Assembly (NCBI RefSeq): GCF_033118175.1
Contig: NC_083711.1
Location: 43,224,001 to 43,288,000 of the forward strand
Origin: Dama dama
Taxonomy: Eukaryota; Chordata; Mammalia; Artiodactyla; Cervidae
DNA: 64,000 nucleotides
Direction of reading: 5' to 3'
Below, one piece after another: positions 9,691 through 22,724 of the stretch. Position 1 is the first letter of the stretch. Every line of letters starts with the position of its first letter. The position numbers and the translations under genes were made by a program. Under the pieces are notes generated by a model. It worked only from the letters and a program-made list of their open reading frames with translations, was not told the origin of the DNA and did no database searches.

Positions 9691-12600
9691 GTCAGCATAA
9701 ATGTGTAAAACAATACTGAATCCTGATTGTTCCTCTCTTTTTTCTCTTTGTAGCATTTCAAATTGTGGCAATGCCAATATTGTGTAGTACTATTGTATAG
9801 CAAATGTAATCTTAAAATAGATAAGGGAAGAGAAGTCCTAATTGGAATGCTGGTCATAGGAATATGATTCAGAAAGTGTAATGTTCCTTTAGTAAGAAAA
9901 AATTTCTTACTCTTTAATTAGTTAAGAACCTGTGCACCTAAAGTAAATCTGTAGATACAGTAACAAAGGGTTATAGTCACCCCTTGTATAGGGCCCAGAC
10001 TCCATTAATAGTCCTCAAGGTCTTTTCCTTTCTTTAATCAATAAAAACTTCTTCTGGAACCTGTGATATGTTTGATCAACATACCTAGTTTCCAGTGCTA
10101 TTGAAAATCCGTATCTATTTGTTTGAATATCCTTTTAGTGTTAAATTAGACTTTATCTTACATCAAAATTTCATAGAATAAAACATTCATTCTTCAGCAG
10201 CTTTGCACATCTCACTTAAACCTAGTTGAATGGTGGTATACTTAAATTCTCTTGAAGCACTGGCAGCAAAAATTATCAATGTTGCCTTAAAAAAAGCAAA
10301 ACAATCTAGCAATGAAAATTAATTCCAAAGGGGGAAAAATGTCTGTAACTTGAAAGCCAGAAATACACTGAGTTTAGTTCTTAAAAATGTAACCATTATT
10401 TCTAAAGACCATGTAAAACAGTAATGTAAAATGTGATTTTTTACAATTCTTTAGAGTCATATCGACAGCTTTGATAAAATATAAAATGACTAGAGAACTT
10501 TGAGCCGCTGCAAAAGACAGGCAAGGGAAATACCTGCTGTTCCTCTTGGCGCAGTTAATAGCAAAGTACCTGCCAATAAAACCTTGGCAGAATATTTAAA
10601 CAGCAGAATTCTACCAAGTTCATTCTCATATACTTTTTGTTTTGTTTAAACAAATCGATAGGAAGTATCATTGTTTTATGAAGATAAGTAATCAGAGAAC
10701 TATTTTTCCTTTTTTTGGAGGAGTTTTAGCATTATAAAAAAGCTGCGTAATGTGTCTTAGCATTCCCAGCGCGACTGATAAAAATTTGATCTGCATGCAC
10801 AGTTTGGAACAAACACACGTATATGCTACTCCCTACCTTCCCAGAACAGGATATCTCTCCTATTCTGGTGCTCACACCTACCCTCAAACCAATACACATA
10901 CTGTTTATTATAAAGATATGGTTACGTTCCAACAGGAAACACATTTTTTTCAAGCTGCATATTATACCATCAGTTCACCTAATTAGTTATGGACAACCAT
11001 GTCCATGTATGAGTTATTACTAATGATTTTGATGGTTTTTATTCTACTTACTTATATGGTTCCTATACTACTGACCAGTGTATATTAGATAATTTGGTCT
11101 ATCCCATATTCTCTTTCTTGGGGAAAAATAATGCATTAATACATACAAAAGAAAATGAAATGGTCCAGGTGTCTACCTTCCTGAAAAGATTATGAGATGT
11201 ACATGAAAGCTTATATTCATTTATTAAATCATAGAGATATTATCTACAAAGAATTTATCCTCAGTCTCTTGTTAAAATAGAGAAAGTTTTCTCTGAAGTC
11301 TTTTCCTACATATTTTCCTTATAATTACCTGGCATGCTTTCTTACCTCTCAACTCCCACTGAAAACATCACTTGCATGTGTCCTATTTTATTTTTCTTTA
11401 ATTCTAGGTAAAATTCCTTTACTTTTGCTGAAGACTTCTCAAGTAATAGTAGCAATAGCTCTTACATCTTGAAGACCTATTAATAGAATTCAGACAGCAT
11501 TGTGATATATTGTCTGTAATCTTATAAATATTTCTTGCATTTTTGAATTACTATTTCTAATTTTTAAAAAGAAATTAAAACTTAAAACAAATATCAAAAT
11601 TTATATACTATTCTTTATATTAATTCCTGTTTTTATGTTAAATTCCTTTTGCTTCTAAAAACACTATTGACTACTTGTACTAATTCACTTAATAAGCTCT
11701 GAGCTCCCTTGGATATATAAAATATACATCATTCATATTTCTATCATTATCATGCTTTGTTTAGAACCTGAAATTCACTAAATGTTTAATACATATGATG
11801 AGCATAACTAAAAGAAAATATTTTTATAATTCTGAACTTCTACAAGTCTAAGTGACTTTGCCACTGCATGTTAAAATATTTCATACACATCATGTTAATA
11901 ATATACATTGTTTTATCAATTGTATACATTATTCACATTTATCAATGTATACATTTTAGTTTTATGAATTTTGGAATTAGCTAGGAAAAGCCAAACACTC
12001 ATTATTATATCAGACTGGATATAAACTACTAAGCATCAAGGGTGCATGAATCCAGCTGGAAGGTCAGTTAAAACTGGGCTTTTTGAAGAAACTTGAGAAA
12101 AATTTATAGCACAATCCTGTGATTATGATATTACAGTTGCCATAAAAACTACTTGAAGAATAAAAAGTTTAAGGCCTTCTTGAAAAACAAATTACTGAGC
12201 TGAGTAATTCCTATATCTTATATCCTACTGAAAAAATAAAAATGCACCTTCAGAAAAAATCCCTATTAACATCCTCTTGCTGACAGTTAGGGTATATCTT
12301 TCCCATAATCCTAGATGTTTAGTTCCTTCTCATATAACTGCAATGCCCTTAAGCCACTGAAAATGTACTCTTCCAATTTCTGAACAACGGTGTAAGAAAA
12401 TATTATAAGAATGTAGAAACCATGTTGCATATAAAATTGGTATATTTCTAAACATACTATTTTAAGCTAATTAAATTAACAAATCCTAACTGGATGCTTC
12501 ATCATCTGTGTATTATATTTTATATTAGATATATTTATATTATTATATTATTTATTATATTATATACTATATATAGTATAAATATATAATTATATTAGAT

Positions 12601-13540
12601 AATTATATAATATAGGATATATAATACTATATTATATATTATTTATATATATTAATATATTATTATATTATATATTTATATTATATTTAATAGTAGAAAA
12701 AACTTTATCCTTGAAATTTTTTTGTGCTTGGTTTTGATATTCTCTGATTTATTCATTTGCTATGGGCAATAGGAATTACAAAGTGTATTTAATCCTTGAT
12801 TTCAAGGAATGGCCAATCATGGGGAGAAAAGGCACATTATATATGAAATAATTAAAAGCAATGCAGGTTGGTATACAAGTCATCAAATGATTATAATGAC
12901 TGATTCTGTCAATAAACATGAAAAAAATATTTTGAGTGTTCAGAGGCTTTATTGTTTTATAAATAGTCAGGGTTTACCAAGTTGAAAAATATGTTTAATT
13001 CTGAACACTTGTGACGCTTGCAGGAAAAACTTTGTATATATGTATATAAGTGTATATGTGTGCCTGTGTGTGTTTCCTTTTATAGCACAAGTTACTTTTA
13101 CTGTGACTCTGATATAATTCTGTAATTGCTAAAATGATTAATGTACATTTGTCCTGACCTAGTTGCTTTGATACAGTGAAATTTAACCTACAGTTTGTTT
13201 CCAGTTCGCTGAAATATATTTGAAATCTAATCTCATAGTAAACCTGAGATTCTCAAACTTCTTGTCTATATAATAATCAGTCTTGGAAATTCTTAGAAAA
13301 GTACAGATTGCTAGGATCTATCTAAGATTCTAATTTCTTTTTGTCCTCACGTTGGCCTAGAAGTCTGCATTTTAATTAGTTTCTTCCCTTCCCAAAGGAT
13401 CCTGACATAGATGGCTGGTAGAAAACTTACTGGGAAATATTTTACTATGCGATCCGTTGAAAGCAAAGTTCTGGTTATCTTAATTGCTAATGCATCACCA
13501 GTGTCTTGCAAGATTTTGTAAAATGACTGTTTTAGAGAGC
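9691..13540. other. Long block without recognised repeats or genes
   Basis: There are almost 4 kb with no SINE, BovB or young L1. I recognise no exon. The stretch 10499-10620 is less AT-rich than its surroundings and has no repeat signature. An AT tract lies at 12508-12693 and a TA/TG run at about 13032-13076. Short frames at 10732-11023 lack motifs. Old, unrecognisable repeats may be present. Confidence 0.45.
12508..12693. repeat. AT-rich low-complexity tract
   Basis: About 185 bases are almost entirely A and T, built of irregular tatatta/attatat units with many short palindromes. It is likely unstable and hard to assemble. Matrix-attachment behaviour is possible but cannot be shown from sequence. 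Confidence 0.85.
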
Positions 13541-13560
13541 AGTTTTTTTTTTTTTTTTTT
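13541..13560. repeat. T homopolymer run
   Basis: An uninterrupted run of T lies 50 bases upstream of a Bov-tA. It could be the tail of an unrecognised antisense retroinsert. No body or target-site duplication was identified. Confidence 0.6.
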
Positions 13561-13610
13561 CCATTATGTAGTTGTTTATTTAGCAATTTAGAACTTCGTA
13601 TTGTTATTTA

Positions 13611-13827
13611 GGGCTTCTCTGGTGGCTCAGATCTTAAAGCGTTTGCCTGCAATACGGGAGACCCGGGGTTCGATCCATGGGTCAGGAAAATCCCCTGGAG
13701 AAGGAAATGGCAACCCGCTCCAGTACTCTTACCTGGAAAATTAGAGGGAGGAGCCTGGTAGGCTACGGTCTATATAGGGGTTGCAGAGTTGGTCATGAGT
13801 GACCGACTTCACTTTCTTTCACTTTCT
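13611..13827 (+). mobile_element. Bov-tA SINE with a near-intact B box
   Basis: The head reads 'ggcttctctggtggctcag' and the B-box region 'gggttcgatcc' is preserved. The tail ends '...ttcactttctttcactttc'. Flanks 'attgttattta' (left) and 'attattta' (right) suggest a degraded target-site duplication. Confidence 0.92.
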
Positions 13828-13839
13828 ATTATTTATGAA

Positions 13840-14311
13840 ACTGCAATGTTCGTTGTGACAATATAGATTAGCTCTTAGGAATGCAGCAATACTAAAACAA
13901 GAAAGCACATCATGAGAAATGTTAGAATGTGGTAGGTGTATCAGTAAAGATTGGCATGGGTTGCAGGGAGTCTGGGAAAGGTTATCATTTCTCATATTGG
14001 GATCAGAGAGAAGACTTTCTGGGTTAGGTGATGACTGTGCTGACCCCAGAGAAAAACTGGAATCAGTGGGTCAGAGAAAACTGATTGAAGTTTGTTCCTG
14101 TCAGAGAAAAGAGCAAGACAAAAGTCACAGGAACATGTGATGCTATTGCTGTGGAGGAACCGCAAATGGGCAGAGGCAAGGTCATTTGATATGGACGATG
14201 CAGAATAAGGAAGAATGTAGCAGGAAATACAACCAGAGAGAGAGATAAAGGCAGAGACTAGATCACTGCGGGGTGGGACAAATTACACACCTGAGCTGGA
14301 TGTTCTCTTTG
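13840..14311. other. Unassigned sequence
   Basis: The 73-codon frame at 13919-14140 shows no motif. No repeat is recognised. GC is somewhat higher than in the surrounding DNA. Confidence 0.35.
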
Positions 14312-15400
14312 TATATCATCAGTTCAGTTCAGTCGCTCAGTCGTGTCAAACTCTTTGCGACTGCATGAATTGCAGCATGCCAGGCTTCCCTGTCCATCAC
14401 CAACTCCCAAAGTTGACTCAAACTCATGCCCATCGAGTCGGTGATGCCATCCAGCCATCTCATCCTTTGTCATCCCCTTCTCCTCCCATCTTCAATCTTT
14501 CCCAGCATCAGGGTCTTTTCCAATGAGTCAGCTCTTTGTATGAGGTGGCCAAAGTATTGGAGTTTCAGCTTCAACATCAGTCCTTCCAATGAACACCCAG
14601 GACTGATCTCCTTTAGGATGGACTGGTTGGATCTCCTTGCAGTCCAAGGGACTCTCAAGAGTCTTCTCCAACACCACACTTCAAAAGCATCAATTCTTCG
14701 GTGCTCACTTTCTTCACAGTCCAACTCTTACATCCATACATGACCACTGGAAAAACCATAGCCTTGACTAGACAGACCTTTGTTGGCAAAGTAATGTCTC
14801 TTCTTTTTCATATGCTATCTAGGTTGGTCATAACTTTCCTTCCAAGGAGTAAGCGTCTTTTGATTTCATGGCTGCAGTCACCATCTGCAGTGATTTTGGA
14901 GCCCAAAAATAATAAAGTCTGACACTGTTTCCACATCTATTTGCCATGAAGTGATGGGACCAGATGCCATGATCTTAGTTTTCTGAATGTTGAGCTTTAA
15001 GCCAACTTTTCCACTCTCCTCTTTCACTTTCATCAAGAGGCTTTTTAGTTCCTCCTCACTTTTTGCCATAAGGGTGGTGTCATCTGCATATCTGAGGTTA
15101 TTGATATTCCTCCCAGCAATCTTGATTCCAGCTTGTGCTTCCTCCAGCCCAGGGTTTCTCATGATTTACTCTGTATATAAGTTAAATGAGCAGGGTGACA
15201 ACATACAGCCTTAACATACTGCTTTTCCTATTTGGAACCAGTCTGTTGTTCCATGTCCAGTTCTAACTGTTGCTTCCTGACCTGCATATAGGTTTCTCAA
15301 GAGGCAGGTCAGGTGGTCTGGTATTCCCATCTCTTTCAGAATTTTCCACAGTTTATTGTAATCAACACAGTCAAAGGCTTTGGCATAGTCAATATATCAT
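14312..15400 (-). mobile_element. BovB LINE 3' part, 5'-truncated
   Basis: Antisense BovB begins with the terminal 'agttcagttcagtcgctcag' at the left and runs to 'ggctttggcatagtc' near 15390, covering the 3' UTR and the end of the reverse transcriptase frame. The minus-strand frame at 14878-15162 contains NNLRYADDTTLMA, the YADD catalytic motif. The repeat tatatcat at 14312-14319 and 15393-15400 is a likely 8-base target-site duplication. Other frames are broken. Confidence 0.93.
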
Positions 15401-17690
15401 AGGGCCATATAAATTTGCTCTGGCAAATTTACAATATTCAAATCAAAATTATAGTTCTCAAGAAACAGCTATAGACAGCAGCTGGCCTATTGTGCATTCA
15501 TTGCCGAGAAGAAAAGAAGAGGGATGACTAGATCTAATACTGTCACTCGATGTCAAGGTTAAAAGATCAATGATATTTGCTAGGAGGAAGAGACTTTATC
15601 TCTGAAATACCATTAGTGGAATGTCTCCTGTTGAGGATTGGTAAAGAAAAGAGAGCCCAAGTTATCTTCTGGTCCATAGGCTAAGGTTCCTTGGGAAAGC
15701 TAATGGAAACTATGTAACTGTCTGGGATAAAACTAGATGTGTTTGAAAACTCATCCACTCCTCCTGATATCACCTCACCCAGAGTCTTCATCTATTTTCC
15801 TGGCAAAAATGGCACATTTCTGTATGATCCAGACAGCTGCTTTTGATGTCCTAGATTCCTGTCTACATTATCTGAACCTATTGATTGCCTCCACACAGCA
15901 AATTATTTGTAAAATTTGATACAAAGCAAGATATTTTGTTTGTATCAGTCTTATTTGACAATTCAATTATTGGTGCTGTCTCAAGTGATAGGTGGCAAAA
16001 TTAATATAGAATAACATCATAAATTTTTTGGAAAGAAAAGTAGGGATGGATACTTAAAAAACAAAAATTTTGCATGCCATGCTAAAATTACCCTGGCAAT
16101 TTTAGAAAGAGAGAAGGGCTGTGTAATATTGCTATTTTCTCATCATAAAACCAGGATAAACTAGAAATGCTTTGGGTTATAGAACAAAGAAGCAAAGACA
16201 AAACCACTTATCTTCTGTTGATTACTAATTATAAATTTCTTGCCACAAATAGAGACCTTACTAGGAAAAAATACCTATTAAACAGGATTCAGGGCTAACT
16301 TCATTTACAAAGAGTTCCTGGGAAAGTGCTCGAAAGTGGTTAAAATAAAGGTTGGGATAACAAAGAATGAGATTGCTTCTATAGTGGGAAGTGTTTTTCT
16401 TGGAATTAAAAATAAAATGCTGAGTTTTAATTCTTGCATACTTGTGACATCGCCTACAAAACTAGTCAGCTATTGTAAATAAACAACACTGTTTATAAAT
16501 CCATGTCACCTTACCTATTCTATGTGATGGCCATTGTTTCATAGGAAGAATCACAGAATTGGGATAAAATTGAGCCTATTCTGCTGGCATAGTAACCCTT
16601 GTAAACTAGCTGTATGCCTGGAAATTATGGCCTAATTGTTTTTCTTGACCCTTACTGCTTCCAAAGGGTATAGGGTATGTCTAAAGCAGGTAAACGGAGT
16701 GTAGATTGTTTGGTGTTGTTTTAAATATATGATTAAAGAAGAACTAGCACTACAAATGATTGTGGCCAAAAGTCTTATAATGCTACATGAAATATAGTAT
16801 AATGCAGACAAAAGTTTTTCAGAGAGTAGGTCATGAAGTTTTGGCAAAGAAGAAAAAAGGGAAAAAATAATGTAAAAAATAACTGATAAATTGATGTTGT
16901 GTAAATCCAGAGAGTTAACATCAAGATCTTAAAAATCAATTCTCTGCTTCTGGGGGACTTAATGGAATTCTCTAAATACAGAGGTAATGTGATGGAAAAT
17001 CCCCGTTCTTAGCAACATGAGAGGCATTCTGTTCTGTTCTGAATACGAATAGATCACAAATGAATAAAAACTATGAATCAGTAAATAATATGTAAGAAAA
17101 AAGGGCCAAGGAAGAAACCTGATTTTTCATTTAAGTTTTTTTCTACTGACATAAAATAAGAAAAGTAAAACATAAAGTTTAAAGATACAATGCAGTTAAA
17201 TAAAAAGCAAAATCTTTTAGAGTTAATGGCTGATAATTTGTGCTGGGAGAGGCAGGTAATGGAGCCCTATTTGTACAAAACGTATCAGTGACAACACTGA
17301 CATTTTCTGTTATATTTATTTCTACGCTGAGACATCGATTTATGAAAAGAGTGAATCAAGCAAAGAGCTTTCAGATATCAATTGCAGCCTAGAAAACAAT
17401 TTGATTTAAAGACTTTTCTCATTTTGTCTAATTGACAAAAGAATTTATTGGGCTAAGGAGACAAGAAAGAAATTTTTAATAATATCAAATATTCAACCTA
17501 GATTTTAAACAAATCAAAAATTTTAATATGATTGTCAGTTTAATAGATAGACAGATAGAGATAGATACTGTGATATCACATTTTAGAATTAACTGAGTGT
17601 GCTGGTAGTATTTTAAGAAGTTAATTATTAAAACAACTGAGCTCTGTGTGTAACAGCAAACTCTCACTTGCCATCTATTTTACATACGGT
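15401..17690. other. Unassigned AT-rich sequence between two BovB copies
   Basis: I recognise no gene, SINE or L1. This 2.3-kb stretch forms the loop of an inverted BovB pair. It contains a GATA/GACA-like patch near 17543-17565. Confidence 0.45.
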
Positions 17691-18336
17691 AATGTGTGGG
17701 GAGACAGTGGAAACAGTGTCAGACTTTATTTTTTTGGGCTCCAAAATCACTGCAGATGGTGATTATAGCCATGAGATTAAAAGACGCTTACTCCTTGGAA
17801 GGAAAGTTATGACCAACCTAGATAGCATATTAAAAAGAAGAGACATTACTTTGCCAACAAAGGTCCGTCTGGTCAAGGCTATGGTTTTTCCAGTGGTCAT
17901 GTTTGGATGTAAGAGTTGGACTGTGAAGAAAGCTGAGTGCTGAAAAATTAATGCTTTTGAAGTGTGGTGTTGGAGAAGACTCTTGAGAGTCCCTTGGACT
18001 GCAAGGAGATCCAACCAGTCCATCCTAAAGGAGATCAGTCCTGGGTGTTCATTGGAAGGACTGATGCTGAAGCTGAAACTCCAATACTTTGGCCACCTCA
18101 TGCAAAGAGTTGACTCATTGGAAAAGACCCTGATGCAGGGAGGGATTGGGGGCAGGAGGAGAAGGGGACGACAGAGGATGAGATGGCTGGATGGCATCAC
18201 CGACTCGATGGGCATGAGTTTGAGTCAACTTTGGGAGTTGGTGATGGACAGGGAGGCCTGGTGTGCTGCGATTCATGGGGTCACAAAGAGTCAGACACGA
18301 CTGAGCGACTGAACTGAAGAGCTGAACTGAATGTGT
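17691..18336 (+). mobile_element. BovB LINE 3' end, 5'-truncated
   Basis: Sense BovB from 'ggggagacagtggaaacag' to the end 'ctgagcgactgaactgaa'. It is flanked by aatgtgt at 17691-17697 and 18330-18336, a probable 7-base target-site duplication. Frames at 17668-17943 and 17962-18312 are pieces of the C-terminal region of the BovB protein, downstream of the reverse transcriptase. It is inverted relative to the copy at 14312-15400. Confidence 0.93.
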
Positions 18337-18429
18337 TTCCATGCTATTCTCTCAATTTGTCCCACCCTTTCCTTATGCACTGTGTCCACAAGTCTATTCT
18401 CTATATGTTTAATGTTATGACTGTTACTC

Positions 18430-18780
18430 AACCAAACTTATATCCACTCACCCTTGTACAATAAAACCAATCTACTGGCATAGGTTGTGGTAAAGTAAAG
18501 TACAGCATTTATTGCAGGCACCAGGCGAGGAGAACAGGCAGCTCATGCTTGAGGCCAGAAATCCCCAATGACTTTCCGGGAAGGGGTGTTAAAGGCAGTG
18601 CGAGGGAGGGGGCTGCAGGGTATGCAATCAGATTGTGCACAGTTCTCAAGCTGGTTGTAATCAAGGTAAAGTTTTACGCCTTATCAACTTCTGTTTTCAA
18701 CCAGTCTAGGCTCTATGTTCTTGTGGTCAGTAGTTTTCATAAGGTTGAGAGTCTGCTTTCTGTAAAAACAACTTAGAAAT
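18430..18780 (-). mobile_element. Endogenous retrovirus LTR (antisense)
   Basis: The plus strand carries 'agcatttattgcaggcacca', the complement of an LTR polyadenylation region (AATAAA complement at 18508-18513). It is followed by 'aggagaacaggcagctcatg' and a GC-rich stretch typical of ruminant LTRs. No internal region is adjacent. The family name and both edges are uncertain. Confidence 0.6.
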
Positions 18781-19760
18781 ATATGCCAGGTCTTTATATA
18801 TATCTTTCAGCGAACTATTAGTTCAGTGATTCTGCTATGTGATAGATTTATAGTTTAAATTATAACCAGTTTCCCAGCCCAACAACTATTCTTTATTTCT
18901 GTATCTTCACATTTCTTAATCATTATCTTTTAAGTCAGCTTTTAGAGACTCAGTGGAGGCCCAGGAGACTAAAGCAAAAGCCTTTTATTTCAAAGGACAA
19001 TGACACAGGGCCTTGTATATGGTTTCATTACCAATATGTAGTCAATTCCAAAATTAAAGCTTCCATTAAACCCTACCACTGGTATATGAGTTCTTTACTG
19101 ACCAAATGACAATCTTTTTTAGAAAATATCTGTTGTAATGTTTTTCTAACAAACAGTTTAAGATATAGTTTTCTGAAGCTTGATCAATGACCTTCCCTGA
19201 ACCATGCAAACTAAATTTTAGTTTTCAATATATAAATATCCTATACCTTTAAGCACAATTTCCTTTGTAAAGTTAATTTCATAATTTTAATTTTATTTGA
19301 ATGAATTATAGTTTTAATATCTCAACTCCATTTCTTACTGAAAGCTCAAATTCCAATCCTCTCTCTGTTAATTCATTAATATAACCAATATTCTTGTCCT
19401 CATGTAATAGAGTCTTTGAAATGTGAGAAATGAAGAAAGCAAGCTGCTTCATGAAATTGGGATTCTACAAATGAATGCACAAGTGGGCATGTTTTTAATG
19501 GTTTCAACTATAACAGTTTCCTATAAACAGGTTTAAAAAAATCAGAAGTGAATTGCATGATTTTATATATCCTCACTATAAAACAATTTGATTCATTTTG
19601 TCTCTTTTTAATATATATAATATATTATATATGAATAAATATTATGTATATTCCATTGTTTTGAGATTTAAATATCAGTTTTGTTTTGTCTTTTTAACCA
19701 AGGAGATTGGTCTCGTAGGTATGGACTTGTACCAAACTTTCTCTCATTCCTGATTTATAT
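18781..19760. other. Unassigned AT-rich sequence
   Basis: No recognised gene or element. There is a short TA-rich patch at about 19609-19634. Confidence 0.4.
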
Positions 19761-19775
19761 CTTCTATGATTGGAA

Positions 19776-19995
19776 ATAAAGTGAAAGCAAAAGTGTTAGC
19801 CACTCAGTTGTGTCCAACTCTTTGTGACCCCACGGACTGTAGCCCACCAGGCTCCCCTGTCCATGGAATTCTCCAGGCAGGAATACTGGAGCGGGTAGCC
19901 ATTCCCTTCTCCAGGGGATCTTCCCAGCCCAGAGATCAAACCCAGGTCTCCCACATTGCAGGCAGATTCTTTACCATCTGAGCCACCAGGGAAGC
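19776..19995 (-). mobile_element. Bov-tA SINE with 15-base target-site duplication
   Basis: Antisense Bov-tA: 'gttagccactcagttgtgtc' at the left and 'gagccaccagggaagcc' (head complement) at the right. It is flanked by cttctatgattggaa (19761-19775) and cttccatgattggaa (19996-20010), which differ at one base. The low divergence suggests a moderately young copy. Confidence 0.95.
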
Positions 19996-20010
19996 CTTCC
20001 ATGATTGGAA

Positions 20011-21530
20011 CTCCTACATAAAATATGTATCTGACAAAATGAGACTATTAGGGCTTGTAGAGAATGATTGGTCCAAGCTTTTAGGAAGCCTTTGGTGTTA
20101 ATATCTGATGTTAAAGGAATTAATATTATTATGTTATACATAAATTACATGTAAATACAGATGTTTAATATTTTATAGTTCCAACATGCTTAAATATTAC
20201 TTTATTTTGCCATAAATATTTGGTGACACATATGTTATTATATATTTTATTATATAACAAATTACTCAGAATAAGTTCCTCTTTTAAAACTACCTAGACC
20301 ATGTAATTTAATGAACATGGAACTTTAAAAATATTTCCTATTAGTGTTTAAGAACTTATAGCTTGAAATTTGATATTGTGACCATTTTATCTGAATATTT
20401 GTATTCACAAAAGAAATCACTTAAGCAGTTCTACTGTGATTTATAAGGTAAAATAATTCTTTCAAAAACTCAAATATGATCTTGAAGTGAGGACAACTGG
20501 CAATGACTGGGACATTCTATATAAATTGTTCACCTGACTGATGGTCCAGAGTTGAAGGGGTAGTAGCAAATTTTACTGGACTAATCAAATAAAAATACAG
20601 AATTCAACCAAATTCTTCCTTCTGTATTTTGTCCCTACAGTGCTTCAATTCCTTCTGTTATTTGTAGCTGGTTTGTTTTGGATTATAATGACCATTATGA
20701 ATGTTGAATTGTTTTCAGTGGAAAAGTGACTTTTTATTGATTTGGTTAAATCTGACCTTTTATCTTTCTGACAAATGTGATAAAATAATCCTTATATCTC
20801 CTCCATTTGCAATAGCCCAAAGCAGAATTCAACAACAAAAATGTTGCTTTACCTAATTTATCCAAATTCTAATTACAATAATGGAAAGATTTTTTAATTG
20901 CTTACAGTAATTTTCATCCTAGAGGGTAGTTCGCATAGTGAACACTTGATATTTGCAAAGAGCCATGGATGGCAAAGAGCCTAGAGCTTGAGGATATCTT
21001 TTTTCTGTGCTGCAGACAACACTGTATGCCATCAATTAAGACAGTAAACCATCAATTAAAATAGATATATGAAAATTCTAAGAATTAAAAGAAAATCATG
21101 TACTTCCATCTAATCTATGAATAAGACTAGCTTCTTCATGGCTATAATAACTTAGACTATATAAAAAATTCTTTAGTGGGAAAAACATGGTGAATTTGAG
21201 AAGAAAAAGCAAGCATCTTGGCCATCCCATTGTAGAAGGATCAATACAAGAAGAGATACACAATTTGTAATTACTAAGTTTGTTTCCCTAGCCTGAACCT
21301 AATTACACTTAATATTACCTGTTATACTATGCAATCATTTGTCTTTAACTAGCACTCAGACACATACACTAAAACATATGCATAGTATTTTGAATATTCT
21401 ATAATATATAATTGAATTATCTATCACAAACTGTGGTTTTTAAATTATTTTAAAAATAAGATAAAACTTATTTTATGTTAAAGTTTCCATAATGTGCTTG
21501 CCTCCTATTCAGGAATTGAGATTTTTTAAT
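20011..21530. other. Unassigned AT-rich sequence
   Basis: No SINE, BovB, L1 or gene is recognised in this 1.5-kb stretch. Confidence 0.4.
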
Positions 21531-21536
21531 GTCTGT

Positions 21537-21625
21537 ACATTATATACATATAAATATGTATATATGTATACATATACATAATAATATAATACATATAATA
21601 CATATATATATATGTATGTATGTAT
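21537..21625. repeat. TA/CATA-rich simple repeat
   Basis: Alternating tacata, tatata and gtat units lie directly next to an antisense CHR-type SINE. They sit where the SINE tail would be, so the repeat may have grown from that tail. Confidence 0.75.
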
Positions 21626-21824
21626 TTGGCTATGCCAGGTCTCATTTGTGGCACACAGGATCTTCGATCTTCACTGAGGCATACAGGGTCTTTTCCCTTC
21701 TTAGCAGCGTCTTACAAACTCTTAGTTGTGGTATGTGGGATCTAGTTCTCTTCCAGGGACTGAACTTCAGCCCTGTACCTTGGGAGTCAGGAATTTTAGT
21801 CACTGGACCATGAGGGAAGTCCAG
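21624..21824 (-). mobile_element. CHR-type tRNA-derived SINE (cetartiodactyl)
   Basis: On the plus strand: 'tttggctatgccaggtctca', 'atgtgggatctagttctctt', 'cagggactgaacttcagccc' and 'cactggaccatgagggaagt'. This is the complement of the tRNA-like CHR SINE family. A 94-codon frame here is spurious. Confidence 0.75.
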
Positions 21825-22505
21825 GACTTATTTTTAAGGAGTGGGAATCAAAATGAACTAAGGGAGAAAAGGGAAATGAAAGCAATATTTTTTAACTTGT
21901 GAAATTTGGTTATTTTAGTAAATGCCATTGTTAAATACACTTTCTGCAGTTTTTTCCTTCTACAAGTATAAGGCTATGTATAGTTAAAATATAATACTAT
22001 AGCTATATTGAACATAAAATATTTAACATATGTGTTATAATTAAAAATTTTTCCAAAGTGTTCCATGTGTTAGGCATCTCTGTTTTAAGTTTTCTGGAGT
22101 CTCTTCTACAGAGAATTACGCTCCCAAGTATCCCAAGCATAGTTTCTATGAGGCTGACATTTCTCACCTGCCCATTCCTCCTCTTCCATGCTTCATCTCC
22201 CTTTCCACCTCCAGTTATCAAGGAGTCTGCAGTGTGGCTAAAGTACTGAGTTTAGTGTTAGATGGTATCACAGAATGATGGTTAGAAACAAAATATTATC
22301 TCCTGCTTTGGAAATCCTTTCCACAATGGTGGTAGGGAAACAGAACACCTTTATTGTTGAAGAATTGTTAAACCAGAATATGATGCCCATAACAGTCAGT
22401 TCAGAGGTTGCAAAGACAATAAAGATTATGCCCTTATATATCCAAACAGATGCGATCCACTACATATATGCTTTCAAGATAAACAATAAATAGCCCTCAA
22501 GTAAA
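21825..22505. other. Unassigned sequence
   Basis: No recognised element. Frames at 22003-22249 and 22275-22493 are short and lack motifs. Confidence 0.35.
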
Positions 22506-22510
22506 AGGAC

Positions 22511-22722
22511 ATGCTGTGCTTAGTCACTCAATTGTGTCTTTTTGAGACCCTATGGACTGTAACCTGCCAGGCTTCTCCATCCGTGGGGATTCTCCAGGCA
22601 AGAATATTGGAGTGGGTTGCCATGCCCTCCTCCAGGGGATCTTCCCAATCCAGGGATCAAGTGAACCCAGGTCTCCCTTATTGCAGGCAGTTTCTTTACC
22701 ATCTGAACCACCAGGAAAACCC
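22511..22722 (-). mobile_element. Bov-tA SINE (antisense)
   Basis: Hallmarks are 'tgctgtgcttagtcactcaa', 'gattctccaggcaagaatat', 'cctccaggggatcttcccaa' and the head complement 'gaaccaccaggaaaaccc'. It contains an inserted 'agtg' near the B box. Frames on both strands are shadows. Confidence 0.93.
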
Positions 22723-22724
22723 AA

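Noticed and set aside
9415..9777. 120-codon and overlapping minus-strand frames
   Set aside because: They are translations of the complement of a Bov-tA. The same CSVVSDSLRPHG-type phrases recur at every SINE copy.
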